From an uncultured Pseudomonadota bacterium (GTDB lineage Bacteria > Pseudomonadota > Gammaproteobacteria > Steroidobacterales > Steroidobacteraceae): a stretch of 64,000 nucleotides of DNA. The stretch spans positions 95,947 to 159,946 of the forward strand of contig CAIKZZ010000022.1 of assembly GCA_903832085.1 (NCBI GenBank), written 5' to 3'. Below are positions 25,324 to 35,026 of the stretch, one piece after another. A program made the position numbers and the translations under genes. Position 1 is the stretch's first letter. Each line of letters starts with the position of its first letter. Under the pieces are notes generated by a model. That model was given only the letters and a program-made list of their open reading frames with translations, had not been told where the DNA came from and ran no database searches.

Positions 25324-26265
25324 TTAGCCCAGAGCAGCCTCGAGTGCCGGCAGGATCTGAAACAGATCACCCACCAGACCAAAGTCTGCCACTTCAAAGA
25401 TCGGTGCCTCCGCATCCTTGTTGATGGCAACAATGGTGCGGGCGTCTTTGATGCCAGTGAGATGCTGGATAGCTCCAGAAATTCCAACCGCCACGTACAG
25501 TTCCGGCGCAATGATCTTGCCCGTTTGGCCCACCTGCAGTTCGTTCGACGCGTAACCGGCATCGACCGCTGCGCGTGAGGCGCCGACGGCTGCGTTTAAT
25601 TTATCGGCCAGTGAGTAAATCAGCTGGAAATTTTCTTTGCTGGCAAGCGCGCGCCCGCCGGACACCACGCGCGGCGCACTTTGCAGATCCGGCCGGTCAG
25701 AGGCTGCTGCCGACAGACTGACGTAGCGGGTGTGTGTGGGTGCGGGCGCATCTGCGCTCACCGCGCTGATGGTGGCAGCGCCACCGTCGAGTGCTGCCTC
25801 AAAGGAGGCTGTGCGCACGGTCGCGACGACTTTGCGATTGGCAGCCACTTCGACGGTGATGATGGCATTACCCGCATAGATCGGGCGCTTAAAGCGCGTG
25901 GGGCTTTCCACTGACATCGCATCTGAAATCTGTGGCACACCGAGTAAGGCCGCCACACGCGGCATCAAGTCCTTGCCGAAGGTGGTTGAGGCACCAAAGA
26001 TGTGGGTGTAGCTCGCAGCCAACTGCACCACTTGTGGGGCTAGCACTGCGGCGAGGGACTGGGCGTGACGCGCATCGGTAATCGTGATGACCTGTGCCAC
26101 GCCGGTTAAACGGGCTGCTTGCTGGGCAATGGGGCCGGGATCCGCTGCAAATACTGCAAGCGTAATCTCACCACCAGCAATTTGTGCGGCGCAAGTGACG
26201 CAGCGCGCACTCGCCGGGGAGAGTTTTTTGCCGTCGTGTTCGGCAATAATCAGAATCTTGCTCAT
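25324..26265 (-). CDS. etfA: Electron transfer flavoprotein, alpha subunit
   Basis: With EtfB it takes electrons from acyl-CoA and other flavin dehydrogenases and passes them to ETF-quinone oxidoreductase. The C-terminal FAD-binding domain is clear: [39 protein letters not shown] and [20 protein letters not shown] (each a known signature). 313 residues is typical. Its start overlaps the etfB stop by 4 bp. No ETF-quinone oxidoreductase or acyl-CoA dehydrogenase is near. It probably serves catabolism in general, including the CoA-ester chemistry suggested for this window. Confidence 0.96.
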   Translation of the reverse strand: MSKILIIAEHDGKKLSPASARCVTCAAQIAGGEITLAVFAADPGPIAQQAARLTGVAQVITITDARHAQSLAAVLAPQVVQLAASYTHIFGASTTFGKDLMPRVAALLGVPQISDAMSVESPTRFKRPIYAGNAIITVEVAANRKVVATVRTASFEAALDGGAATISAVSADAPAPTHTRYVSLSAAASDRPDLQSAPRVVSGGRALASKENFQLIYSLADKLNAAVGASRAAVDAGYASNELQVGQTGKIIAPELYVAVGISGAIQHLTGIKDARTIVAINKDAEAPIFEVADFGLVGDLFQILPALEAALG

Positions 26266-27014
26266 GACACTAAACCTTTTTTCTTCAGTGCATCGACGAG
26301 TTCCGCGACATCTTTTACCAAGATACCCTTCGCTCGCGCCTTCGGTGCTTCGGTGTGTACGGTCTTCAAGCCGTCATCAATACTGACGCCGAGTGTCGCC
26401 AAATCGGTCACATCGAGCTGCTTCTTTTTGGCCTTCATGATATCCGGCAGCTTCACATAGCGCGGCTCGTTCAGGCGCAGATCTGCCGAGATCACTGCCG
26501 GCAGATCGACTTCGATGGTCTCAAGGCCGGCGTCGACCTCACGCACGATGGTGGCTACCGTGCCATTGATGGTGAGCTTTGAGCAAAAAGTGGCTTGCGG
26601 GCGTCCCCAGAGAGCGGCCAGCATGGGGCCGGTTTGGGCAGCATCGTCATCGATGGCCTGTTTGCCCACGATCACAAGGTCTGGTTGCTCAGTTTTGATG
26701 ATCGCAAGTAGTGCGTGCGCTGCGGTGAGTGGCTCGATTGCCTGGTCGGTTTTGACCAAGATGGCACGGTCCGCCCCCATGGCGAGCGCTGTGCGTAACT
26801 GCTGTTGGGCATCGTCAGGGCCGATGCTCACGGCAATGATCTCGGTGGCCTCGCCGCGTTCTTTGATGCGTAGCGCTTCTTCAAGGGCAATCTCGTCAAA
26901 GGGATTGACGCTCATTTTGACGCCATCCAGGGCAACGCCGGAGCCGTCGGGTTTGACGCGCACGCGCACGTTATAGTCCACGACGCGTTTTATGCCGACA
27001 ATAATTTTTTGCAT
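26262..27014 (-). CDS. etfB: Electron transfer flavoprotein, beta subunit
   Basis: AMP-binding partner of EtfA. It opens with MQKIIVGIKRVVDYNVRVRV; the loop NPFDEIALEEALRIKE and LVIVGKQAIDDDAAQTGPML are family landmarks, and a conserved DLRLNEPRYVKLPDIMKAKKK recognition loop (adjacent to the acyl-CoA dehydrogenase contact) is present near residue 190. 250 residues is normal. GGGAGTAGATTGGT precedes the ATG. First gene of etfB-etfA. Confidence 0.96.
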   Translation of the reverse strand: MQKIIVGIKRVVDYNVRVRVKPDGSGVALDGVKMSVNPFDEIALEEALRIKERGEATEIIAVSIGPDDAQQQLRTALAMGADRAILVKTDQAIEPLTAAHALLAIIKTEQPDLVIVGKQAIDDDAAQTGPMLAALWGRPQATFCSKLTINGTVATIVREVDAGLETIEVDLPAVISADLRLNEPRYVKLPDIMKAKKKQLDVTDLATLGVSIDDGLKTVHTEAPKARAKGILVKDVAELVDALKKKGLVS

Positions 27015-27090
27015 ACCAATCTACTCCCAAGGGCCTAACCGGCATTTTCGCATCCCTCGGGGGTGCGTGCCGTTATGATTGCGACGCGGC

Positions 27091-27119
27091 ACGCTATTAA
27101 AAACGCCCTCGGGTGTCAA
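27091..27119 (-). promoter_or_regulatory. Possible etfB-etfA promoter
   Basis: Minus-strand consensus TTGACA (27119-27114), then 17 bp, then TAGCGT (27096-27091), which matches the -10 consensus at only three positions. It lies about 75 bp before the etfB ATG. The -35 is convincing, the -10 is not. Confidence 0.35.
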
Positions 27120-27243
27120 ATTCTGCCGCTTTTGCGGCTTAGCCACGGTGCATTGCCAGCAGGTAGGGGGTCTTCTAGACTCGAGTGTACCGACCGTGTA
27201 GATCGCTGATCATTCGCCACTCCCGCCGCAGGTGCTACGTTCG

Positions 27244-28185
27244 ATGAATCCCACCCTCCGGCGCCTGTTGTGGAATATCCCGGTTTTACTGCTCATTGTG
27301 ACTTTGGCCTTCGGGTTAGTGCGCCTCGCCCCCGGTGGGCCGTTTGACCAAGAGCAGGCGCTAGCGCCTGACGTAAAGGCGAATCTGGACCGTGCTTACG
27401 GGCTCGATTTACCACTTTCCCAGCAGTATGGGCGGTATCTATGGCGCCTCGCGCACGGGGATTTGGGTCCTTCTATGCGGCTGCGTGATTTTAGTGTCAA
27501 CGAGCTGCTTAGCGTGGGCTTACCAGTGAGCCTCAGTCTCGGGGCCTTCAGTTTATTGCTATCGCTCGGCGTCGGGGTGCCAATTGGATTGCTGGCGGCT
27601 TACCACCGTGGTCACTGGCTCGAGCGAGTGCTGATGCCGTTGATGAGTCTGGGTGTGGCCATCCCCAGTTACGTCACGGCGCCCACTTTGGCGCTGGTGT
27701 TTGGTCTTTATCTGCATTGGTTGCCTGTGGCGGGCTGGGAGCCTGGGGAGACGCGTGATCTGGTGTTGCCTGTGATCGCGCTGTCGTTGCCTACGCTCGC
27801 AACGGTGGCGCGTCTGACGCGGGCAAGCGCGCTCGAAGTGCTGGAGTTGGCATTTTTGCGTACCGCACGCGCCAAGGGATTAAGTCAGCTGCGCACGCTT
27901 GTGTGGCATTTGCTGCCACCGACCCTCGTGCCGGTGCTGGCCTACCTGGGTCCCGCAACGGCAGCCATCCTGACAGGATCATTAGTGGTCGAGACGGTGT
28001 TTGGCCTGCCGGGTATGGGGCGCTACCTCGTACAGGGAGCCTTGAATCGCGATTACACCTTGGTGTTGGGTCAGGTGATTGTCTACGCCACATTGATTCT
28101 TGTGATCAACGCGATCGTCGATGTACTGCAAGGTTTTTTAGACCCGCGCTTAGCTTTGGGTGTCCGTGATGCGGGGCGGGCATGA
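27244..28185 (+). CDS. Oligopeptide-type ABC transporter permease, OppB/DppB-like
   Basis: Inner-membrane permease of a peptide-class importer. The N-terminal helix NIPVLLLIVTLAFGLVRLAPG is followed by GPFDQE and the periplasmic GDLGPSMRLRDFSVNELL, which resembles OppB specifically. The cytoplasmic EAA-like loop TARAKGLSQLRTLVWHLLPP contacts the ATPase, and LVVETVFGLPGMGRYL closes the last helices. 313 residues is normal. ATG 27244 is chosen over GTG 27232; neither has a strong ribosome binding site. First of four overlapping genes. The substrate is unknown; no binding protein is encoded nearby. Confidence 0.93.
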   Translation: MNPTLRRLLWNIPVLLLIVTLAFGLVRLAPGGPFDQEQALAPDVKANLDRAYGLDLPLSQQYGRYLWRLAHGDLGPSMRLRDFSVNELLSVGLPVSLSLGAFSLLLSLGVGVPIGLLAAYHRGHWLERVLMPLMSLGVAIPSYVTAPTLALVFGLYLHWLPVAGWEPGETRDLVLPVIALSLPTLATVARLTRASALEVLELAFLRTARAKGLSQLRTLVWHLLPPTLVPVLAYLGPATAAILTGSLVVETVFGLPGMGRYLVQGALNRDYTLVLGQVIVYATLILVINAIVDVLQGFLDPRLALGVRDAGRA

Positions 28186-29000
28186 GGCTCGCAATACCAC
28201 TCAGTGTGCGCGTGTGCACCGCACTGTTGTTGCTGGTAGCGGTCGCGAGCGTGTTGTTGCCTTACTTAAGCCATTGGCAGGTCGCTACCTTGGATTGGGA
28301 TCACGTTGGGGTGAGCCCGAGTTGGCGTGCCGGACACGTGTTTGGCACGGATCGTTTAGGCAGGGACCTGTTTGTGCGTACCCTTGCCGGTGTGCGTGTA
28401 TCGCTCGCAATTGGTTTGTTGGCGACGTTGGTCAGCGTCGTGATCGGTGTGTCGGTCGGTGCCGTAGCAGGCTTCCTTGGTGGGCGCACCGATGCTTTGC
28501 TCATGCGGCTCGTGGATGTGCTGTACTCCTTGCCCTATATCTTTTTTGTCATTCTGCTGACGGTGAGCCTTGGTCGTTCGCCCTTGGCCTTATTGCTCGC
28601 CATTGCGGCAGTGGGTTGGCTCACCATGGCGCGCGTCGTGCGTGCACAGACACAGGCGCTGCGGCAGCGCGAGTTCGTCACGGCAGCACGTGCAATGGGC
28701 GTGTCGACGCCAACAATTCTGTGGCGCCACATCATTCCTAATGTGGCAGGACCCGTCGTGGTCTATGCCACGCTCACCGTGCCGAGTCTGATTTTGTTGG
28801 AAAGCTTTTTGTCCTTTCTGGGCTTAGGGGTGCAAGAGCCGGCGGCCAGTTTAGGTAATCTCATGGCACAAGGAGCAGCCGAGATGGAGGGCGCACCTTG
28901 GATGTTGTTGGTGCCGGGGAGTTTTCTGGTAGGCATCGTGCTGATCATTGGGATTTTAGGTGATGCGCTACGTGACTGGGTGGACCCGCGTGGGCGCTGA
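28182..29000 (+). CDS. Oligopeptide-type ABC transporter permease, OppC/DppC-like
   Basis: Second permease of the same importer, overlapping the first by 4 bp. FGTDRLGRDLFVRTLAGVRVSL and the loop AARAMGVSTPTILWRHIIPN (EAA motif) are diagnostic. LLESFLSFLGLGVQEPAASLG and DALRDWVDPR mark the C terminus. 272 residues, five or six membrane helices. Confidence 0.94.
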   Translation: MRLAIPLSVRVCTALLLLVAVASVLLPYLSHWQVATLDWDHVGVSPSWRAGHVFGTDRLGRDLFVRTLAGVRVSLAIGLLATLVSVVIGVSVGAVAGFLGGRTDALLMRLVDVLYSLPYIFFVILLTVSLGRSPLALLLAIAAVGWLTMARVVRAQTQALRQREFVTAARAMGVSTPTILWRHIIPNVAGPVVVYATLTVPSLILLESFLSFLGLGVQEPAASLGNLMAQGAAEMEGAPWMLLVPGSFLVGIVLIIGILGDALRDWVDPRGR

Positions 29001-29970
29001 TGCTCTGCTACAGGTGGAGGCGCTGAGCGTGGAGCTTGGGCCGTCGCAGTCTGCGGTGCAAGCCGTGCGCGCTGTGTCGTTCACCTGCGACAAAGGCGAT
29101 CGGTTGGCGATTGTGGGCGAGTCAGGTGCAGGGAAGAGTCAGTTAGCGCTAGCAATTGCTGGGCTGTCACCACCCACAGCCCGTGTGTCTGGTCGGGTGC
29201 TGCTCCAGGGGCAGGATATTGCGAGTGCAAGCGTCGCCACCCGTCGGCAGGCGCGTGCACGCATCGGCATGGTATTTCAAGATCCTCAGAGTGCGCTGAC
29301 CCCACATCTGCGTATAGGTACACAGCTGATCGAGGCGCTACGCGTCGATCAGCGACTCACGCGAGCCGAAGCACGTGAAAGAGCCGAGCTGCTGCTGCGT
29401 GAGGTGCAGATTCCAGACGCGGCTGTGCGCATGGCGCAATTTCCGTATGAACTTTCCGGCGGGCTCAAGCAGCGCGTGCTCATTGCCATCGCCCTAAGTC
29501 GTCAGCCTCAGGTGTTGCTACTTGATGAACCCACCACAGCGCTTGATGTCACTATTGCGGCAAGTTTAATTCAGCTATTCGAGCACTTAAGCGCGACGCG
29601 CGCTCTGGCCTTGGTGCTGATCACGCATGACCTTGCGGTTGTGCGCCGGCTCTGCACTCAGACTGCGGTGATGTTCGGCGGTAAGCTCGTTGAGCAAGGC
29701 CCAACGCAACAGCTACTGGATGCACCATTGCATCCATATACGAGTGCGCTTGTTGCCGCCACCTTATCGCTGGATGAGCGCTCGAGTGTGCCACTCCATA
29801 GGCCAACTACAGAGGCAGAAGGCTCTGAGCCGATGTTGGGAGGCTGCAGTTATCGGGCGAGATGCCCGCACGCGCTTGCTGTGTGCACGCAGGAGATACC
29901 GAGACTGAATTTGAGAGGCGAGCGTGCCGTTGCCTGCCACGCGCTGGGTGAATTGGAGCGCGCGTCATGA
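28963..29970 (+). CDS. Oligopeptide-type ABC transporter ATP-binding protein, OppD-like
   Basis: Cytoplasmic ATPase with Walker A GESGAGKSQL, signature LSGGLKQRV and Walker B LLLDEPTTALD. The C-terminal oligopeptide-ATPase extension carries the cysteines of YRARCPHALAVC, common in OppD/DppD. The start must lie inside the end of the permease gene: ATG 28963 or GTG 28972 are the candidates, since the ATG at 29000 is out of frame. About 335 residues. It pairs with the next gene as a heterodimer. Confidence 0.92.
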   Translation: MRYVTGWTRVGADALLQVEALSVELGPSQSAVQAVRAVSFTCDKGDRLAIVGESGAGKSQLALAIAGLSPPTARVSGRVLLQGQDIASASVATRRQARARIGMVFQDPQSALTPHLRIGTQLIEALRVDQRLTRAEARERAELLLREVQIPDAAVRMAQFPYELSGGLKQRVLIAIALSRQPQVLLLDEPTTALDVTIAASLIQLFEHLSATRALALVLITHDLAVVRRLCTQTAVMFGGKLVEQGPTQQLLDAPLHPYTSALVAATLSLDERSSVPLHRPTTEAEGSEPMLGGCSYRARCPHALAVCTQEIPRLNLRGERAVACHALGELERAS

Positions 29971-30893
29971 CGGCTTTGCTTAAGGTGACGGATCTCGTGG
30001 TTAGGTATGGGCTAGGGGGCCGTGCGGTGGCAGCTGTGGATCGCGTGAGCTTTGCGCTCAATGCGGGCGAGACCTTGGCGGTTGTAGGGGAGTCGGGGTC
30101 TGGCAAGTCCAGTCTCGCGCGAGGGGTGGCGCAATTGGTGCGGCCACATGCCGGTATTGTGCAGTTTGATGGGACGCTATTGACGGGCGCTAAGGGCTCA
30201 AGGCTCGTGCAGGCACGACGTGGTCTTGCAATGGTTTTTCAAGATCCCGTGGCAAGCTTAGATCCGCGCTACACAGTTGAGGAGTCTGTTGCTGAGCCGC
30301 TGCGCGTGCATTCACCGCGACTTAAAAGCCACGAACGGCACCAGGCAGTGGTCACGATGCTAAGCCAAGTTGGCTTAGGACCAGAGTATTTGACCCGCTA
30401 CCCGCATCGTTTGAGTGGTGGTCAGTGTCAGCGCGTTGCGATTGCACGGGCTATGATTACGCGACCAAAGCTGGTGATTTGTGATGAGCCAACAAGCGCG
30501 CTGGATGTGTCGGTACAGGCGCGTATTTTGCTACTGCTGAAACAGTTTCAACGTGAGCAAGGGACTGCGTACTTATTCATTACCCACGATCTTGCAGTGG
30601 TGCGGCAGATGGCAACGCATGTCTTGGTGATGTATCGAGGTCAGGTTATGGAGTGCGGTCAGGTGAGCGCGTTATGGGATGTGCCACGGCATCCTTACAC
30701 TGAGCTGTTGCTGCGCTCGGCACGTTCTTTTCGTGTGGCGCCACGTGAGGCGGCAAGTTCGCCCGTGGCTCACGCCGGTTGCGTCTTTGAGGATCGGTGT
30801 GTGCGGGCTCAGGCGCGTTGCGCGGTGCAGGCACCGGCGCTGCTTGCCACACAGGGTGGGGCCTCGGCTTGTTGGGAGGCGGTCAGTACGTGA
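29967..30893 (+). CDS. Oligopeptide-type ABC transporter ATP-binding protein, OppF-like
   Basis: Second ATPase of the heterodimer, overlapping the first by 4 bp. Walker A is GESGSGKSSLARG, the signature LSGGQCQRVAIARAM, Walker B LVICDEPTSALDVSVQA and the switch histidine FITHDLAVV. The C terminus has CVFEDRCVRAQARC. 308 residues, slightly shorter than E. coli OppF. Last of the transporter genes; a CoA-transferase gene follows after 117 bp. Confidence 0.93.
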   Translation: MTALLKVTDLVVRYGLGGRAVAAVDRVSFALNAGETLAVVGESGSGKSSLARGVAQLVRPHAGIVQFDGTLLTGAKGSRLVQARRGLAMVFQDPVASLDPRYTVEESVAEPLRVHSPRLKSHERHQAVVTMLSQVGLGPEYLTRYPHRLSGGQCQRVAIARAMITRPKLVICDEPTSALDVSVQARILLLLKQFQREQGTAYLFITHDLAVVRQMATHVLVMYRGQVMECGQVSALWDVPRHPYTELLLRSARSFRVAPREAASSPVAHAGCVFEDRCVRAQARCAVQAPALLATQGGASACWEAVST

Positions 30894-31010
30894 TCGCATA
30901 AAGGGTATGGGTCCGGCGGCGCGCAGCGTACAGTGTGGGCACACGCCGCTTTAGAGTGTAAAGCCTCGGCTGGGTGGCGCGGTTGGTGGTATCGAGTGGA
31001 GTAAATAGTT

Positions 31011-32234
31011 GTGGGACCTCTTGCTGGTATTAAGGTGTTGGATTTAAGTCGCGTCTTAGCAGGCCCCTGGGCAACTCAGGTGCTCGCTGACATGGGAGCG
31101 ACGGTCTATAAAATTGAGCGTCCAGTAGCCGGTGACGACACGCGTCAGTGGGGACCGCCGTGGCTGAAGGATGCCAGCGGTAACGACACGCGGGAGTCGG
31201 CCTATTATTTGGCCGTCAATCGTGGCAAGCATTCGCTCGCGATCGATATTGCCACGCCCGAGGGCCAGAGCCTTGTGCGGCAGTTAACCGTGGGCTGTGA
31301 TGTGTTCGTGGAAAATTTTAAGGTGGGTGACCTTGCGCGCTATGGACTAGGCTACGCCGATTTAGCGGCTCTCAATCCCCGTCTCGTGTACTGCTCAATT
31401 TCCGCCTTCGGTCAGTCAGGTCCGTTGGCTGCAGCGGCAGGTTACGATGCCATGATCCAAGGGATGGGTGGGCTTATGAGCGTCACCGGCAACCCTGACG
31501 GGACTCCCGGTGGTGGGCCGCAAAAAGTGGGGGTCGCGGTGGCTGATCTGATGACCGGCATGTATGCGGTGTCAGCTATTTTGGGCGCGCTGTATGAGCG
31601 CACCCGCTCATCACTTGGGCAGCATATTGATCTTGCGCTCCTTGATACACAAGTCGCGTGGCTTTCGAATCAGAGCATGAATTACTTGCTGTCAGGTGTG
31701 CCACCCGTGCGGCAAGGGAGTCAGCACCCCAATATCGTGCCCTATGGTTCATTTACTACCAAGGATGGTCATCTGATGCTCGCTATCGGCAATGACCGGC
31801 AGTTTGCGAGCTTTGTGCAGCGGGCTAATCGCCCGGGATTGGCTGACGATGCGCGCTATCAGACGAATGCGGCACGCTTAAAGCACCGCGAGGAATTGTT
31901 GGCTATCGTGTCCGAGTTGCTGAGTGCTCGTACCACGCGCGAATGGCTTGATACTCTAACGCCTGCAGCGGTGCCTTGTGGTCCTATCAATAATATTGCT
32001 GACGTGTTTGCCGAGCCTCAGGTCAAGCACCGCCAGATGTTGATGCAGCTGACGAATTCCCAGGGTGTGTCAGTCCCGCAGGTACGTAATCCAATTGTGT
32101 ATTCGCGCTCCGATCTGAGCTACGGCCGGGCGCCACCGGCACTGGGTGAAGACAGTATGGCCGTCTTAGCGGACGAGTTGGGTCTTGATGCCACGGCATT
32201 GGCTGCTTTGCGCGCGCAAGGCGTCATCGGTTGA
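31011..32234 (+). CDS. CaiB/BaiF (class III) CoA-transferase, second copy
   Basis: LDLSRVLAGPWATQVLADMGATVYKIE opens the protein, the classical family N terminus (split by the CoA-binding loop). The catalytic Asp is expected in VAVADLMTGMYAV near residue 178. EPQVKHRQML and the C-terminal LGLDATALAALRAQGVIG complete the pattern. 407 residues. The start is GTG 31011 with GGAG 9 bp before it. It resembles succinyl-CoA:dicarboxylate transferases more than the 12.2-kb copy does, but the substrate is not readable. Its stop overlaps the start of the AddB-like gene, an odd functional neighbour. Confidence 0.92.
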   Translation: MGPLAGIKVLDLSRVLAGPWATQVLADMGATVYKIERPVAGDDTRQWGPPWLKDASGNDTRESAYYLAVNRGKHSLAIDIATPEGQSLVRQLTVGCDVFVENFKVGDLARYGLGYADLAALNPRLVYCSISAFGQSGPLAAAAGYDAMIQGMGGLMSVTGNPDGTPGGGPQKVGVAVADLMTGMYAVSAILGALYERTRSSLGQHIDLALLDTQVAWLSNQSMNYLLSGVPPVRQGSQHPNIVPYGSFTTKDGHLMLAIGNDRQFASFVQRANRPGLADDARYQTNAARLKHREELLAIVSELLSARTTREWLDTLTPAAVPCGPINNIADVFAEPQVKHRQMLMQLTNSQGVSVPQVRNPIVYSRSDLSYGRAPPALGEDSMAVLADELGLDATALAALRAQGVIG

Positions 32235-35026
32235 GTGAGTTGCTTCCTGCGTTGGTAGACAAGAGCGTCAGTCGTTGCCGACTGCCGTTGGCTTACACAG
32301 AGTGCTTGGTGCAAGGCGGCATGATCGTGACTGCAGATCCGCAGCAGGCACGCGCACTGCAGCGACTCTTTGCGGCCGATCAAGCCGAGGATGGTTTTGC
32401 GGCCTGGGCCACTGCTCGGATTGTGCCTTGGGACGCGTGGCTGGAGCGAATGCTCTTGTCATTAAGCGATCGACCGACGCTCTTTCACAGAGCCAGCGCA
32501 GCACGGCTGTGGCTTTCCATCGTGACCGATAGTGCGGTCGGTAGTACCTTGGTCACGGCACGCGCGGCCGCAGCAGAGGCGGCGCGGGCATGGCAGCGAC
32601 TCGCTGACTGGCAGATGCAGTTATCAGCAGTCACCGCCGCGACGCCGGAGCAGTCGACTTTTGGGGAGTGGCTGCGCAGTTACAGTGAGTACCTGCGGGC
32701 GGGTGGCTTCATCGATGCGCCCGCCATCAGCGGTTATCTTTGCAAGCGTATAACAGATGTCATCTCCCAGATGCATGCGAGTTCGCCTGCTTACATTGGC
32801 TTTCACGGCTTTGCCTGCAAGACGAAAGCGCGTATCGCATTGATGAGCGCATTTGAGTCACAGGGTATCGGCTGTAGAGACTTGGAGTTTTTCATTGCGC
32901 ATGCGCAGGTGGTGCGGCAGGAGTCCGCGACGCCAGAGTCAGAGTTTGTGGCAGCCGCACATTGGGCTGCAGAGCGCTTGTCGATGCATCCGGGTGCGCG
33001 CCTTGGAATACTCGTGCCAGATTTAGCGCAGCATAGCGCGCTCATGCGACGGGTGATGGATGATGTTCTAGCTCCAAATCTCAAAACACCAGGCGCGCCC
33101 GATGCACGGCCATATAGCATGGAAGGCGGGCACAGTCTGATGGATGCGGCGGTCGTGGTGTCCGCTCTCGGGGTGTTGTCGCTGGCAAGTGAGAGCATTG
33201 ATGTGCTGCAGTTTGGTGCATTGTTGCGCTCACCGTACTTGCGCTTATGGCCGTCGGGCAGCGATCTTGATGCCGGGGCGCGCGTGGATGTGGCACTGCG
33301 CGACTTGGCGCTGCGAAAAGTGCCGCTGGCCGAGGTGTGCAAAATGATGCGTGCATCAGGCGCCGCTGGGAGTGCCTGTGCAGCATTGATATGGTCATTG
33401 CACGAGCGCCTTGCGCAGGGTGATGCGCGCCGATTAGCTGAGTACGCTGATGAGTGGCCTAAGGTGCTACGTCTTGCGGGTTGGCCGCTTGGGCGCACGA
33501 TCTCATTGAATGAGGAGTCTGCGGCGCGACGGGTCTATGAGGCGCTGGGTTTATTGGCCGGCTTTGATACGGTGCTTCCTCCATTACGGGTGCTCGCTGC
33601 GGTGGGTGAATTCGAAAAGTTATTAGCGACGCAGCGTTTTGAGGCAGCAAGTCAGGACGCACCGATCAGCATCTTGGATGGGTTAACGGAGCCTGGAGTT
33701 GCCTTTGACGGACTCTGGGTATGCGGACTGAGCGCAGATCGATTTCCAGCAGGGCCAACACCGAACCCCTTTTTGCCACTCGCCCTACAGGTTCAACTTA
33801 AAGTGCCGGGTGCAAGCGCGGCGATTAGTTATCAAGATGCGGCGCGCACGCTGACAGGCTGGTCAACGAGCACGTATGAGTTAGTCCTGAGTGTCGCCCG
33901 CGAAGAGGGTGATGCCCATGTTTTGCCGTCTCGGCTCATTGATTCAGCTTTGCTGCCATTCAATTTGGTGGCATCGCCTGTGGTCGCGCATGCTGTTGCC
34001 CTGCGCAAGTCCGCTATTTTGACTCCTCGCATGCAAGGCGCTTTACCGCCTCTGGCTGCAGGAGTGGCTATTGCAGGTGGCGTGAGTGTCCTCAAAGCAC
34101 AGTCGGCGTGTGCGTTTCAGGGCGCAGTCACGGGACGTTTACATGCAAGACCCTTAGAGAGCCCAAAGACCGGCATCCAGAAGCGTGTGCGCGGGACATT
34201 GGCGCACGACGCGCTCAATCGGTTTTGGCAGCCATTGAACGCGCAGCATGAGCTACTGGCGCTTAGCCCTCAAGAGCGAGCGGCTGCCGTAAGCTGCGCG
34301 ATTGATGCGGCACTTCGGCATTACAAGAGCTACCTGCCGAAGAATCGCTTGATGGACTTGGAGCGAGAGTGGCTGCAGCGCGCACTCACCGCTTTGATTG
34401 ATGCCGAGTTGTTGCGCGAGCCATTTCGAGTCATTGCGCGTGAGACGCCGCTAGAGCTAAGCCTCGCTGGCCATCCGTTGCATGTGCGACCGGATCGCAT
34501 CGATCAGTTTGATGCGACAAGTGACCCCGTGGCCGACGAGGCAATTGGGGAGCCGCGGACCATGGTGATTGATTATAAGACGGGCAAGGGGGTACCTAGC
34601 CGCTGGTTCGGGCTGCGCCCTGACAGTCTGCAATTGGCAATTTATGCCGGCTACGCAACGCCTGCTCCTTGCGCGGTTGCTGTCGCGCAGCTCGCGCTCT
34701 CTGTAGAGGTCAAAAAGAAATTTCAGGGCTACGCGGATCGTCAAAATCGTGGTTTGCAGGTCAGGACATTGGGCGCCGGTAAGGCGGTTGCAGATCAACC
34801 TGCCACGTGGGAGTTATTGCTCGCGCAGTGGCGGGCGGTTAGTGAGCGTTTGGCAATGGAGTATGCGCGCGGTGATGCCGCTGTAAATCCGATGACAGGC
34901 GCGTGTGATCACTGTCATTTAGCGAATGTATGTCGGATTGACAGAGGCGCAAACGCGGATGATATAGAAGACGATGACGCCGCTGCACTGTTAGGGGAAG
35001 ACAGTTCTACCGAGGTGCTGTTATGA
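32231..35026 (+). CDS. AddB-like PD-(D/E)XK exonuclease subunit
   Basis: Large repair protein without a Walker A motif but with UvrD-like remnants, as in AddB. The C-terminal nuclease has RPDRID and VIDYKTGKG (residues ~755-785). Four cysteines are placed as in the AddB iron-sulfur clamp: one in AQSACAFQ (near 626) and three in CDHCHLANVC (near 892-901). 931 residues. The start is TTG 32231, overlapping the CoA-transferase stop. It precedes and overlaps a helicase-nuclease gene, so the pair should form an AddAB-type end-resection complex for double-strand break repair. Confidence 0.86.
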   Translation: MSELLPALVDKSVSRCRLPLAYTECLVQGGMIVTADPQQARALQRLFAADQAEDGFAAWATARIVPWDAWLERMLLSLSDRPTLFHRASAARLWLSIVTDSAVGSTLVTARAAAAEAARAWQRLADWQMQLSAVTAATPEQSTFGEWLRSYSEYLRAGGFIDAPAISGYLCKRITDVISQMHASSPAYIGFHGFACKTKARIALMSAFESQGIGCRDLEFFIAHAQVVRQESATPESEFVAAAHWAAERLSMHPGARLGILVPDLAQHSALMRRVMDDVLAPNLKTPGAPDARPYSMEGGHSLMDAAVVVSALGVLSLASESIDVLQFGALLRSPYLRLWPSGSDLDAGARVDVALRDLALRKVPLAEVCKMMRASGAAGSACAALIWSLHERLAQGDARRLAEYADEWPKVLRLAGWPLGRTISLNEESAARRVYEALGLLAGFDTVLPPLRVLAAVGEFEKLLATQRFEAASQDAPISILDGLTEPGVAFDGLWVCGLSADRFPAGPTPNPFLPLALQVQLKVPGASAAISYQDAARTLTGWSTSTYELVLSVAREEGDAHVLPSRLIDSALLPFNLVASPVVAHAVALRKSAILTPRMQGALPPLAAGVAIAGGVSVLKAQSACAFQGAVTGRLHARPLESPKTGIQKRVRGTLAHDALNRFWQPLNAQHELLALSPQERAAAVSCAIDAALRHYKSYLPKNRLMDLEREWLQRALTALIDAELLREPFRVIARETPLELSLAGHPLHVRPDRIDQFDATSDPVADEAIGEPRTMVIDYKTGKGVPSRWFGLRPDSLQLAIYAGYATPAPCAVAVAQLALSVEVKKKFQGYADRQNRGLQVRTLGAGKAVADQPATWELLLAQWRAVSERLAMEYARGDAAVNPMTGACDHCHLANVCRIDRGANADDIEDDDAAALLGEDSSTEVLL

